From Hordeum vulgare subsp. vulgare (lineage: Eukaryota > Streptophyta > Magnoliopsida > Poales > Poaceae), in contig NC_058519.1 in the NCBI RefSeq assembly GCF_904849725.1, positions 537,920,316 through 537,984,315 on the forward strand: a DNA stretch of 64,000 bases. The letters run 5' to 3'. The notes under the pieces were generated by a model. It ran no database searches. It was not told the DNA's origin and saw only the letters and a list, made by a program, of their open reading frames with translations. Position 1 is the first letter of the stretch, and the number at the start of each line of letters is the position of its first letter. A program made the translations under genes and the position numbers. Below, piece after piece: positions 11,194 through 22,973 of this stretch.

Positions 11194-11640
11194 GATGGAA
11201 AAAGGCCTACAGGATTGGAAACCCGAGGGGGAACGGTCACGGTCAAAACACATGAACGAACACATGAACTAGTGAGAAAGGGGAACCAATCACGAGAAAG
11301 ACCGAGAGGATACCTGCAGATCGAGAGAGGTGAGGAATGGAAGAAGGATCCCACGAAGGAGAATGGCCAGATCGCAGGGCAGGGCCCCTGTGGCGGCGAG
11401 GTCGTAGGGCCGAGCTCCTCAGGCAGCTGGCGGCGGCTGTGGAGGCGGTTGTGAGCAAGGGGGCGCGTGGGGGCTAGGACAAGGCCCAGCCCGCACCCCT
11501 CTATTTATAGAGGCTCCCGATGTGTCGGACGTCCGGAGAGCATCAGCCGTCGGACGACCGACATGTGCCAGACGTCTGGAGTGTGTTTAGCCGTCGGACG
11601 TCCGAGACTCATCGGACGACCGAGAGAGAAGTAGGCAGAG
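11194..11640 (-). promoter_or_regulatory. Putative internal promoter of D upstream of its aORF
   Basis: The minus strand has TATAAATAG at 11501-11509. Immediately upstream (11521-11630) are four boxes of the type found in the LTR: tcggacgtccg, tcggacgaccga, agacgtctgg and tcggacgtccga. In the 5' LTR the same type of boxes lies upstream of TATAAATA (17024-17031). The layout suggests the LTR promoter was copied before the aORF. Transcription start data are absent. Confidence 0.5.
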
Positions 11641-13811
11641 GCAATTTCTGGGATCTGGATGATGAGGTGATAAGGAGTATTCTCGCATGTGTAGCAACCA
11701 AGGGCCTCTCAACAAACATATTTTGGACATGGTATGATGTAAATCTTCTAATTCGATTACTATGATAAGTGTGGGTCCAAAATACGGTCAAATGCATGAG
11801 TGCATAGAATCATGCACAAGTTATCCTATTATAAAAGCAAGGCACATGACACAAGGGCCATGGCACAAATTTGTCTCATTCATATGACCATGAAGTGCTA
11901 AGAGAACACCAACACTAAGCATTTCATCAGTGTGATTGATTGACAAGGACATGCAGGAAATTACAAAGTGGAAAAAGTATTATGTTCATACAATGATGCA
12001 ACCTACATAGGGTTGACTCTAATGTTATACATGCATGAAGTAAATACTTGTTACCGTAAAAGCATTGGTATGGCGTAGAAGTAGCCGAGTCCTGTCTTGA
12101 CTCTAATTTCTTCGTGACCAGCACCATCTTCTTCTGAGAATAAGTCAAGAGGGCAATGCTTCTCCAAAGTACCTAAACCACCAATTAAGCACAATATGGT
12201 CCCCAAACTTATTGGGTCCGAAGTAGTTAGTCCAACTACAATATATATAGGGTAAGATCACTCAATTATGTGCATATAGATATAAGTTTTACTTTCAAGC
12301 ACACCTTAACCTTTTAATGGATACGTCTGATTTACCATATACATATATTGGATCAAAGATATGATAGACACGTCATGTGCATCTACACATAGTAGATATG
12401 CCTACACAAGCCTGTCAAAATCGAAGGATATACAATTTGGACAAATGAACACATAATTGTCAATTACAGAACATTCATGTCGCCCAAAATGGATCAGGGT
12501 GACAAATCAACATATGATCGCACCCCAGGTTCAACACATGAACCGGTCAAAGCATCAAACCATGTAAGGTATGCATTTTGCACAACCTTACATGCATGTC
12601 TCACCCCAGTAGATGTATAAGTGTAGGTAATATGATTATAACTCCCACAACATTATGAAATAAATAGTACGAGCTCAAAGACATGCATGGGAGATTACCG
12701 GGAGACACATGAATTTCTCGGCAAGTTATGTAGGTCAAATGAAGACAAAGCCGAAATAAAATGACCATGAAAAACACTACCAAGCCAGAGATACCATGTG
12801 TGAGAGAACATAATGGTATTTAGAATTATCAGTGGTGGTAGATGCCAAACGAGCACAAAGATCGTTCTATACTCACACAAGTGTGATATGGGAGTTCAAC
12901 CATAAGCATAATGTTTAAATGTCATACGTTAACATCCCAATTAGTTAGATCATAGTGTAGAGAAATAATTCGAAAGGCATGCATCAACTATGCCCTTCCT
13001 TTAGGTACGATCTAGCTGCTAAGCCATGAGTATTGGTGTAGTAGGACGTCATACTCCCGCACATCTAAGGGATTTAGACACCAACAGGGTTATTATGCGA
13101 ATTAAGACATGTGGAGGATGACACGCCACACAGTTATAGACTAACCCTATGTGGTAGATTCTGAGTGGCATACATCGGATGTTTATCTTACCAGGGGATG
13201 TGACGTGCACAAAGCATATCACACTCCCCTAATGTGATAATCCATGTATTTATCATACAAGGCAATCAATCATCCAACTAAGCTGATAAGTGGATGCCAA
13301 TTCGAACTTCGGATGGCTTTGACATCAAACGAATTGATTGGATAATTTTGCACCGTGAATACTAGATGGAGTCCAATACATATATACACATTTTGGGTTA
13401 GTGATGTGCGTAGAGCAGAACACTCCCCCTTAATGTGATGAGCTATTAACGTCTCAAAAGACCCACACAACGGTGCAACTAGGATGCAAGTAGTGATCAG
13501 GACTACACACAACTATATGACATACATAACGACCTACACATGATAGATAACACATAACAATCATACTAGTAGGCGCAACATGTCAAAATACATGCTAGGT
13601 ACCAAACCTAGACATGAGAAGGAGTGGGGCAGGCAACTTTCAATGTAAACAATTTAAGTACAAGTTACCGCAAAGAGGCACATTGGATATGGGATATGGG
13701 CTCGATAATCCAAATGACTTGGCTTGAGATAATACAAATGATGAAGAGTCCTCAAATCTTCATTGTGTATCCAAGTCTCCAATGTCCTCCAAAGTCACCT
13801 ATTGATCAAGT
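11641..13811 (-). other. Non-coding interior of element D
   Basis: No coding frame of recognisable kind is found. The region carries degenerate internal repeats: 12040-12245 resembles the gag C-terminal segment 13655-13862 (shared tggtccccaa, ttgggtcc and gttagtc blocks), and segments with cactccccctaatgtgat recur near 13220 and 13425. This looks like decayed or duplicated gag/pol spacer occupying the place where pol would be. Confidence 0.55.
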
Positions 13812-16013
13812 TTGAGCTTGTTGGTCCCCAACTACGTTGGGTCCTAAGAGGTTAGTCACAATAGGCTTGGAAACCCAAATGGTTCTTTTCTTGACACCAT
13901 TTTGAGTACCAACAAACTTGGCAAACACATTGCCAACCTTATCCTTCCCAAGGGAATAGCTATCATCAATAGTGATTGGGTTGGATAAGTTACCTCTCGT
14001 GCAAGACGAAGCGACGTGACCCTTCTCACGACATAAACATCTACTCTTTGCTTTCTTCCCAGTTGATTTCTCACCTCGGGGAGTGTTGGATTGGGTCTTA
14101 TTGGGAAGAGGCCTTCCTTCAACTCGTAGCTAAGTGTGTGATTGAGTTTGTGGCCGCTTCCCTTGTTGCTTGTGACTTTGAGACTTCGTCTTTAGAGGGC
14201 AAGATCTAACATGGTGCCCTTTAACTTTGCACTTGAAGCAAATGATTTTGGCCGAATTCTTGACTTGTTCTAGGCCACTCTTGTTCTTGTTTGAGTTTAC
14301 TCCAACATCATTTTTGTCATTCGGAGATGTTTGCTTACACAGGACGTTGTTGGGTGTGGACATCCCTTCATGACACTGTTCCAAGTCTTTCTTCAAAGAA
14401 GTGACTTGGGCCTTGAGCTCTTCGATTTCCTCTGCACGGTTAGTATCAATGCAAGTACTAGAGGAAGTGTAAGCTTCAATGTTAGAGCAACAAGGCAAGG
14501 AAAGTAATTCAACACACGAGGTAGCAACATTATGAGTAGACGAATTACGAGGACTAGGACATGGAAATATAGTACTTTGACTAGAAGTAGTGCCATTGTC
14601 CACATGAGGCTCACTTGATGTTACCTTGGTGATGATAGCCTCATGAGCTAACTTTTGCACATTATGGGATGTTAGAAGATCGACATGAGAGCTTGTGAGC
14701 ATTACATGGTTTTCTTCCAACTTCCCATAATTGCTAGTTAGTAAATCAAGTTGAGCACGTAGCTCAACATTCTCCTTCAATGTTGATACTTCAAATGAGG
14801 TAGAGTTAGATGTACAAGTATCATCAACAATATGATAGGAGTAAGTAGCAATTAGAGACTTCTCATGAGTAGATTGAAGCTCCTCATATATCTTAGAGGT
14901 TTTGATGAGCTCTCCCTTGACACTATTGCATTCGAGGAGAAGGACCTCAAAATCCTTTTTAAGTTTATCATGAGCAACTTCAATCTCTTCTTTTGAAGAT
15001 CTTAAGTCTCTACATGCTTGATGACTCTTCTCAAGTTCATGTTCAAGTTGTTCACTTTTAGCTTGTTCATGATTAAGTGAATCATTACAATTTTCAAAGT
15101 AAGCAAGAACATCTTGGAATCTTTGAAGAGCGTTAATTTTAGCTTTATGAAGAATTTTAATGATCACCTAGATATTTTCAGTCAAGTCATCATCATCATC
15201 CTTATCGCAAATATCATCGTTATTGCACAGGGAAGATGATACCTCATTATTACCTCTTGCCATGAGGCACATGTGAACTGGAGGAGTTGATGATGATTCT
15301 TTTGGTGAATCAGATTCTTCATTAGTCAAAAGTACTTCATATTTCTTGATTTCCCCTAAATGATTAGTCATAGAGCAACTAGGGAGAAACAAGATATTTT
15401 GATCAAGAGGACATGGGAAAGCAGGCATATCACCACAAACATTTGTCGAGGGATCTTTAGGTGAAATGCATGACCTATTAGCACAATAATTTACACTATG
15501 TGTGGTGCTAGATATGCTCGTGTCCATAGAGGCTATGACATTTTCATCAACATATATTTCTTCACTCACCATGTCATTACCTTGTGAGATTGAAGATGCT
15601 GAGGTGTGCAAGCAATCGGATATGGAAGTAGTGGTGGACTCTTTATGATCGAAAAGCGTGAAGAGCTCATGCACCAACAACTTCATCATAATATCGTCTT
15701 CATCAAGATTGGACCCACTATATAAATCTTCAAGTTTAGTCCAAACTTCATGAGCTGACTTGCAAGTCGAGATAGACTTAAACACCTCAGGACTTATGGT
15801 TCGATGAATGGCAAGAAAAGCCTCACAATCAAGATACATTTCATTAGTAGATGAAGATGCATCATCCTTTTTGTCGGCAATCCCTACAAGAACAATTCGT
15901 AAAGTATTTGGGCCCATGGCCCGAAAGTGATGGAGCATACGAATTCTCCATAGGGTATAATTTGTGCCATCAAAGTCAAAGGTGTAATTGTGCACTAATC
16001 CAATAGTCGACAT
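13812..16013 (-). pseudogene. gag of element D (coiled coil plus zinc knuckles)
   Basis: The frame starts MSTIGLVHNYTFDFDGTNY at 16013, 43 bases downstream of the PBS, with the Copia gag opening in which an aromatic-rich segment binds the next WRIRM helix. One frame runs to about 13812 with in-frame TAGs at 15168-15170 and 14130-14132. Residues about 60-110 hold the UBN2-like segment (FKSISTCKSAHEVWTKLEDLY). The middle part (about 15130-14650) is rich in Leu/Glu/Lys heptads and is probably a long coiled coil. A CCHC knuckle, CFKCKVKGHHVRSC, lies near 14240. A second, degenerate one (CLCREKGHVASSC, one residue short between the first cysteines) lies near 14030. The length of about 730 codons is typical of SIRE-type gag. 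No protease follows. Confidence 0.8.
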
Positions 16014-16055
16014 CGATACTCTCTAGGTCGTGAAACCTAATTAAAGAGAGACCTT

Positions 16056-16067
16056 GCTCTGATACCA
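16056..16067 (-). other. PBS of element D (initiator Met tRNA type)
   Basis: TGGTATCAGAGC on the minus strand begins two bases after the 5' LTR end (16070). It fixes the element's orientation. Confidence 0.9.
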
Positions 16068-16069
16068 AT

Positions 16070-18072
16070 TGAAAAGACCATGATGACGCCTAGAGGGGGG
16101 GGGGTGAATAGGCTATTTAAAAACTTCTTCGGATTTGGCTTAAACCTAATGCGGAAATAAACTAAGAGGATACTTTTCAAGCACAAATCCTAAATGCAAT
16201 AGGCACCACAATGTGCACCAACAACACGAACTACCAAGATGGACACAACACGGTTACTAACAAGCACAAGTAAGTTACACAAACTTACTTGAGCTAAATC
16301 ACACGACAAGTAGGTGAACGACACAAGATACTAGATCACACTATAGCACACGATATATCAAAAGCTGCAAGTGTGAACGTGTGGATATAAAGGGTATGCT
16401 TGAACAATTAATCTTGTACAAATAAATAGCCAACACAATATAATGAGCACAAACAATATGCAATGTATGCATGCTCAAGTAACACAAGTAAACCACAAGT
16501 AAGAAGTTAGGGTTAGGGATAACCAAGGTCACTTGAGACAAAGATGTATCCCGATGTTCACTTCCTTGGAGGGAAGCTAATCACCGTTAGATACGTGGAT
16601 GTTACCACGAAGGCACACCAATGCCACGAAGGCTCACCCTATTCTCCCTTTGAGATAACACCACGAAGGCGTTTCTCAACCACTAGTGGTAAGCCTTTGA
16701 GGTGGCTTCCAAACCCTCACAAACCTTTCCGGGGGTAATCACACGGATTGATTCCTCTCCGAAGAACTCCTACCGCCTAGGAGTCTCCAACCTCCAAGAG
16801 TAACAAGATCACGGGAAATGCTCAAAACTTGCTCAAATCTCAAATAGCTTGGGTTGAGAGGAGGAGAGGGAGACGATCTATCTTTTGATTGGAACAACTC
16901 TCAAAGGGGCTCACAAATGCTCTTGGGATCTAAGATTTGGTGTGAGCAAATGTGTGTGAGGTAGGAATGTGTTCTTATGAGGATATGGCTATGTTGGGCA
17001 CCCTCTCACAAAGTGGGAGGGGGTATTTATAGTGGAGAGGGGAAAGTGACCGTGGGGGTCACTTAAGTCTGACACTGGTCGGACGTCCGACAGTTCTTGG
17101 ATGTCCGGACGCCCATAAGGGGTCGGACGTCCGACAGGAGTCGGTCGTCCGAGGGATGTATATATATCAGGAACCACTGTATAAACGAACAGGGACCGGA
17201 CGACCGAAGAGAAGGTTGGATGTCCGAGAGTTCAACTCTGTTCAAGGGCACCGGATTCCGAAAGTGGTCGGACGTACGGCCCTCGGACGACAGGGGGAGG
17301 CCGGAAGTACGAGTTATATGACTCTGGATTTCTCTAGTGCAAGGTTCCAGTTTTCCGACGTGGTCGGGCGTCTGGCCATCGGATGTACGGAAGAAGCTGG
17401 AAGTCCGAGTTATTTGACTCTGGATTTCTCTGGTATAAGCTTCCGGATTTCCGAAGTGGTCGGGAGTCCGGCCCTCGGACGTCCGGAGGGAGCCGGATGT
17501 CCGAGGCATTGGTTCTGTTTTGAGATAAAAGCAGAGCAGTGGAGATGTGGTATGAGCACAAAAGTAGAGATGTAGTTTGAGCAAGTTCATTGCAAAACCT
17601 GTGATCCCCTCTTAATAGTGCGGGATCCCTAAAGACTCAAGAATCATAAAAAGGGTACCGATGATCCATACTTGAGTGTATACTTTTATTCGCTGATCAT
17701 CACTCCGCACCACTAACGTCAAAGGAACTGATACCTTTGAGTTAGCCCTTTCACTTGAGCTTGATGTTGTTGTTCCTTCTTGGCTCAAGTTGAATGCAGG
17801 ACATGATGAAGTCTTCAAGTAGCTCTCCCATACACAATGTGGAAAGCCTAGCTTATGTATTCATCTTCATTTGTCCACCATGTGAACATCCACAAGAATC
17901 AAGCATGTAGTGCTCAGGAATGCTTATCTTGATCTTGTCCTTGTTAGCACATGAGCTTGTCCTTATCAACATATGATCATTAACAACAACTTAAAGGGGA
18001 TTAGTGATTAGTTATCTATATGTGTGTTGTCAGCAACACCAAAACACGATTAAGGGCATGGCTGCACTTTCA
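16070..18072 (-). repeat. 5' LTR of element D
   Basis: A direct repeat of 7064-9063. The minus-strand TATA box TATAAATA is intact at 17024-17031, downstream of the GGACGTCCG-type array. The last bases CA at 18071-18072 are followed by the TSD GTAAG. Confidence 0.95.
17024..17031 (-). promoter_or_regulatory. TATA box in 5' LTR of D
   Basis: TATAAATA on the minus strand, about 50 bp downstream of the nearest GGACGTCCG box. It predicts a U3 of about 1 kb. Confidence 0.65.
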
Positions 18073-18077
18073 GTAAG

Positions 18078-19135
18078 AGACATCATATATCGTACCATAT
18101 CTAATAAAGTGTGATTACGACGTTCAGACACTCCTTGTGTTGCGGTGTGCCAGGCGGCGTCAGTTGTGAAACTATTCCACACTTCCTTAGGTCTGTGCCA
18201 AACTCGTGACTCAAATATTCTCCTCCATGATGAGATCGTAGACACTTAATTTTTCTGTCACGTTGATTCTCGACCTCACTCTGAAATTCCTTGAAATTTT
18301 CAAATGTCTCAGATTTGTGCTTCATCAAGTAGATATACCCATACCTACTCAAATCATCGGTGAGAGTGAGAACATAACGATAGCCACCGCGAGCTTCAAC
18401 GTTCATTGGACCACACACATCAGTATGTATTATTACCAATAAGTCGGTTGCTCTCTCTATTATTCCTAAGAATGGAGTCTTAGTCATCTTGCCCATGAGG
18501 CACGGTTCGCATGTGTTAAATGATTCAAAGTCAAGAGACTCTAATAGTCCATCAGTATGGAGCTTCTTCATGCGCTTAACACCGATATGACCAAGGCGGC
18601 AGTGCCACAAGTATGTGGGACTATCATTATCAACTTTACATCTTTTGGTACTCACACTATGAATATGTGTAACATCATGATCGAGATTCATCAAGAATAA
18701 ACCATTCACCAGCGGAGCATGACCATAAAACATATCACTCATATAAATAGAACAACCATTATTCTCTGACTTAAATGAGTAGCCGTCTCGCATTAAGCAA
18801 GACCCTGATACAATATTCATGCTCAATGCTGGTACTAAATAACAATTATTAAGTTCTAAAACTAATCCCGACGGTAGATGTAGAGGTAGCGTGCCGACGG
18901 CGATCACATTGACCTTAGAGCCATTCCCGACGCGCATCGTCACCTTGTCCTTGGCCAGTCTCCGCTTATTCCGCAGTTCCTGCTTTGAGTTGCAAATGTG
19001 AGCAACAACACCAGTATCAAATACTCAGGAGCTACTACGAGCACTGGTAAGGTACACATCAATAACATGTATATCACATATACCTTTAACGTTGCCGGCC
19101 TTCTTGTCCGCTAAGTATTTGGGGCAGTTCCGCTT
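18078..19135 (-). pseudogene. Copia pol of C, 5' part: protease and integrase N-terminus/core
   Basis: A protease DTG (in VFDTGVVAHICNS) is seen near 19010, with an in-frame TGA just before it. The integrase region (18943-18101) has the HHCC zinc finger (HCRLGHIG and CEPC) and the first catalytic Asp in IHTDVCGPM. The second catalytic position reads RSHHGGEYLS, so His replaces the Asp expected in this family. A frameshift near 18140 moves the reading to the frame containing GVSERRNHTLLDMVRYMMSL. Element D inserted directly after this point, with the TSD inside the coding sequence; the protein continues at 7063. The domain is inactive for several independent reasons. Confidence 0.9.
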
Positions 19136-19921
19136 CTAGTGACCCTTTCCCTTGCAATAGAAGCACTCAGTCTCAGGCTTGGGTCCATTCTTTTTCTTCT
19201 TCCCGACATCTGGCTTACCGGGCGCGGCAACGGCTTTGCCGTCTTTCTTGAAGTTCTTCTTACCCTTGCCCTTCTTGAAACTGGTGGTCTTGTTGACCAT
19301 CAACACTTGATGCTCTTTCTTGATTTCTACTTCTGCAGACTTGAGCATCGAGTACAACTCGGGAATGGTCTTCTCCATCCCTTGCATGTTGTAGTTCAGT
19401 ACAAAACCTTTGTAGCTTGGTGGGAGAGACTGGAGGATTGTGTCAATTATAGCATCATCCAGAAGTTCGACTCCAAGTGAAGTCAGACGATCGTGTAACC
19501 CAGACATTTTGAGTATGTGCTCACTGACAGAACTATTCTCCTCCATCTTACAGCTAAAGAACTTGTCGGAGACTTCATATCTCTCGACACGGGCATGAGC
19601 TTGAAAAACTAGCTTCAGCTCTTGGAACATCTCATATGCACCGTGTTGCTCAAAACGCCTTTGGAGCCCCATTTCTAAACTGTATAACATGCCACACCTA
19701 ACCAGAGAGTAGTCATCACTCTGCGTTTGCCAGACGTTCAGAATGTCCTGGGCTGCTGCGGGAGCGGGAGGGTCACCTAGCGGCGCATCAAGGACATAAG
19801 CCTTTTTAGTTGCTTCAAGGATGAGCTTCAAGTTGCAAACCCAGTCCGCATAGTTGCTAGCATCATCTTTCAGCTTGTTTTTCTCTAGGAATGCGTTGAA
19901 ATTGAGGTTGACGTTGGCCAT
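19136..19921 (-). pseudogene. gag of element C
   Basis: A Copia gag of about 260 codons starting MANVNLNFNAFLEKNKL. Landmarks are YADWVCNLKLIL (residues 24-35), QELKLVFQAHARVERYEV (UBN2-like, about 98-115), a Lys/Gly-rich basic linker (FKKGKGKKNFKKDGK) and the zinc knuckle ECFYCKGKGH. The frame stops at a TAG (19136-19138) directly after the knuckle His, before its last Cys (KRNCPKY continues in frame beyond). The knuckle is therefore interrupted. The start follows the leader and is the first Met of the conserved block. Confidence 0.9.
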
Positions 19922-21177
19922 CTACAATATTTATAAAGACAAGTTTTAGACTAAGTTCATGAGAATTAAGTTCATTTAATCAAATTAAGTATGAACTCCC
20001 ACTTAAATCGACATCCCTCTAGTCATCTAAGTGATACATGATCCATGTTGACTAACCCGTGTCTGATCATCACGTGAGACGGACTAGTCACCATGGTGAG
20101 CAACTTCATGGTGATCGTATTCAACCATACGACTCATGTTCGACCTTTCAGTCTCTTGTATTCGAGGTCATGTCTGTAGAGGCTAAGCTCGTTGAGTCAA
20201 CCTAGGTGTTTCGCGTGTGTAAACCTGGCTTACACCCGTTGTATGTGAACGTTAGAATCTATCACACCCGATCATCACGTGGTGCTTCGAGACAACGATC
20301 CTTCGCAGCGGTGCACACTTAGGGGAATACGTTCTTGAAATTTTAAGAGGGATCATCTTATTATGCTACCATCGTTCTAAGCAATAAGATGAAAAACATG
20401 ATAAACATCACAATGCAATCATATAGTGACATGATATGGCCATTATCATCTTTGCTCTTTCGATCTCCATCTTTAGGCATCGCATGATCATCATTGTCAC
20501 CGGCGTGACACCATGATCTCCATCATCATGATCTCCATCATCGTGTCTCCGTGAAGTCGTCACGCCAACTACTACTATCACTACTACTATAGCTAACCGT
20601 TAGCAATGAAGTAAAAGTAGTAAGCACATGGCGTTGCATCTCATACAATAAATTAAGACAACTCCTATGGCTCCTACCGGTTGTCATACTCATCGACATT
20701 CAAGTCGTGAAACCTATTACAATAACATGATCATCTCATACATCATACATGCAACATCACAACTTTGACCATATCACATCACATGTCAAACCCTGCAAAA
20801 ACAAGTTAGACGTCCTCTAATTGTTGTTGCAAGTTTTACGTGGCTGATTTGGGTTTCTAGCAAGAACGCCTTCTTACCTACGTGACAGCCACAACGATGA
20901 TATGCCAATGTTATTTACCCTTCGTAAGGACCCTTTTCATCAAATCCAATCCGACTAGAGTGGGAGAGACAAACACTCGCTAGCCACCTTTATGCACGGT
21001 GTGCATGTCTGTCGGTGGAACCAGTCTCACGTAAGCATACGTGTAAGGTCGGTCCGGGCCGCTTCATCCCACAATACCGCCAAAAAAGAATAAGACTAGT
21101 AGCGGCAAGCAATTGACAAATCATCGCCCACAGCCTTTTGTGTTCTACTCGTGCATAGAATCTACGCACAGAAAACC
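19922..21177 (-). other. Untranslated leader of element C
   Basis: About 1.25 kb between PBS and gag with no gene. Angela/BARE elements are known for a leader of this length, which carries packaging and dimerisation signals in BARE. I recognise no additional gene. Confidence 0.75.
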
Positions 21178-21191
21178 TGGCTCGGATGCCA
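21178..21191 (-). other. PBS of element C
   Basis: The minus strand reads GTGGCATCCGAGCC next to the 5' LTR end. It is related to the initiator Met tRNA PBS (TGGTATCAGAGCC) with two mismatches, consistent with an old copy. Confidence 0.75.
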
Positions 21192-21192
21192 C

Positions 21193-22973
21193 TGTTGGGT
21201 AACGTAGCACAAATTCAAAATTTTCCTACGCATATTCAGATCTTCCTATGGAGAGACCAGCAACGAGAGAGGGGTGAGTGAATCTTCATACCTTTGAAGA
21301 TCGCTAAGCGGAAGCGTTGCTAGAATGCGGTTGATGGAGTCGTACTCGCGGCGATTCAGATCGCGGTGTGATTCCGATCTAGTGCCGAACCACGGCACCT
21401 CCACGTTGAACACACGTGCAGCTCGGTGACGTCTCCCGCACCTTGATCCAGCAAGGAGGAGGGAGAGGTTGGGGAAGATCTCCGGCAGCACGACGACGTG
21501 GTGTCGATGGAGAGACGAGGTCTCCCTGCAGGGCTTCGCAAAGCACCGGCAAAGAGGAGGAGAAAGAAGAGCACGACTGCGCCGAGGGAGAGGGAAAACT
21601 GTGTGTCAAACAGCCCCGAAACCCCCACTATATATAGGAGGAGGGGAGGGGGTGGGGTGCCACCCCTAGGGTTCCCACCCTAGGTGGTGCGGCAGCCCCC
21701 CTAGATGGGAGGTGCGGCGGCCAGGGCAAGGGGAGGGGTGGCGCACCCCTAGGTGGGCCTTAGGCCCACCAGCGCCTAGTGTTTCCCCCCCTCTCCACCT
21801 CCCGCGCCTTGGGCTGAGTGTGGGGGGGTACACCAGCCCACCTAAGGGCTGGTTCCCTCCCGCACTTGGCCCATCTAGCCTCCCGGGGTCGTTGCCCCCT
21901 TCCGGTGGACCCCCGGGGCCACCTTCGATGGTCCCGGTGATCCCGGTACGTTACCAGTGACGCCCGAAACACTTCCGGTGTCCGAAACCATCCGTCCTAT
22001 ATATCAATCTTTACCTCCGGCCCATTATGGATATCCTCGTGACGTCCGGGATCTCATCTGGGACTCCGAACAACTTCCGATAACCTCGTATAACAATTCC
22101 CTATAACCCTAGCGTCATCGAACCATAAGTGTGTAGACCCTACGGGTTCGGGAGACACGTAGACATGACCGAGACACCTCCTTGGACAATAACCATCAGC
22201 AGGGTCTGGATACCCATGGTGGCTGCCACTTGCTCCACGACGATCTCATCGGGTGAACCACGATGTCAAGGATTCAATCAATCCCGTATACAATTCTCTT
22301 TGTCTGTCGGTATAGAACTTGCCCGAGATTCGACCGTCGGTATACCTATACCTTGTTCAATCTCGTTACCGGTAAGTCTCTTTACTCGTTCCGTAGCACG
22401 TCATCGTGTGACTAACTCCTTAGTAACATTGAGCTCATGATGATGTTCTACCGAGTGGGCCCAGAGATACCTCTCCGTCACGCGGAGTGACAAATCCCGA
22501 TCTCGATTCGTACCAACCCAACAGACACTTTCAGAGATACCCGTAGTGCACCTTTATAGTCACCCAGTTACGTTGTGATGGTTGATACACCCAAAGCACT
22601 CCTACGGTATCCGGGAGTTGCACAATCTCACGATCGTAGGAAAATACACTTGACATTAGAAAAGCTTTAGCATACGAACAATACGATCTAGTGCTATGCT
22701 TAGGATTGGGTCTTGTCCATCACGTCATTCTCCCAATGATGTGATCCCATTATCAATGACATCTAATGCCCATGACCAGGAAACCATGATCATCTATTGA
22801 TTAACGAGCTAGCTAACTAGAGGCTTGCTAGGGACACATTGTGATCTATTTATTCACACATTTATTACTGTTTCCTGTTAATACAATTATAGCATGAACA
22901 ATAGACGATTATCATGAACAAGGAAATATGATAATAACCATTTTATTATTGCCTCTAGGGCATATTTCCAACA
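21193..22973 (-). repeat. 5' LTR of element C
   Basis: A 1,781-bp direct repeat of 3139-4914, with a minus-strand TATA box at 21628-21638. ORFs at 21246-21972 are leader frames shared with the 3' LTR and not genes. Confidence 0.95.

Larger units (their letters stand above)
7064..18072 (-). mobile_element. Element D: non-autonomous SIRE/Maximus-like Copia element
   Basis: LTRs are 7064-9063 and 16070-18072, starting TGAAAAGACCA and ending GCTGCACTTTCA in plus coordinates. They are flanked by a perfect GTAAG TSD inside the integrase of C. The PBS TGGTATCAGAGC (initiator Met tRNA type) lies beside the right LTR, so the element reads on the minus strand; a polypurine tract abuts the left LTR. 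The interior holds a long gag with coiled-coil-like and zinc-knuckle sequence and a separate aORF. No protease, integrase or reverse transcriptase is seen. The family assignment rests on the large gag, the PPT and the aORF before the 3' LTR. Confidence 0.9.
3139..22973 (-). mobile_element. Element C: Angela/BARE-like Copia element, interrupted by D
   Basis: The 3' LTR is 3139-4914 and the 5' LTR is 21193-22973. Both begin TGTTGG and end CCAACA in plus-strand coordinates. Flanks are tgttc (3134-3138) and tgttt (22974-22978), a TSD with one mismatch. The minus-strand order is leader, gag, protease, integrase, reverse transcriptase, RNase H, the normal Copia order. It inserted in the gag of element B, which continues on both sides. 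Element D splits its integrase. Without D the element would be about 8.8 kb, the usual size for this group. Multiple stops and frameshifts make it defective. Confidence 0.93.

Noticed and set aside
16056..16067. Possible tRNA gene remnant
   Set aside because: Only the 12-base 3' complement of initiator Met tRNA is present next to an LTR, so it is a primer-binding site.
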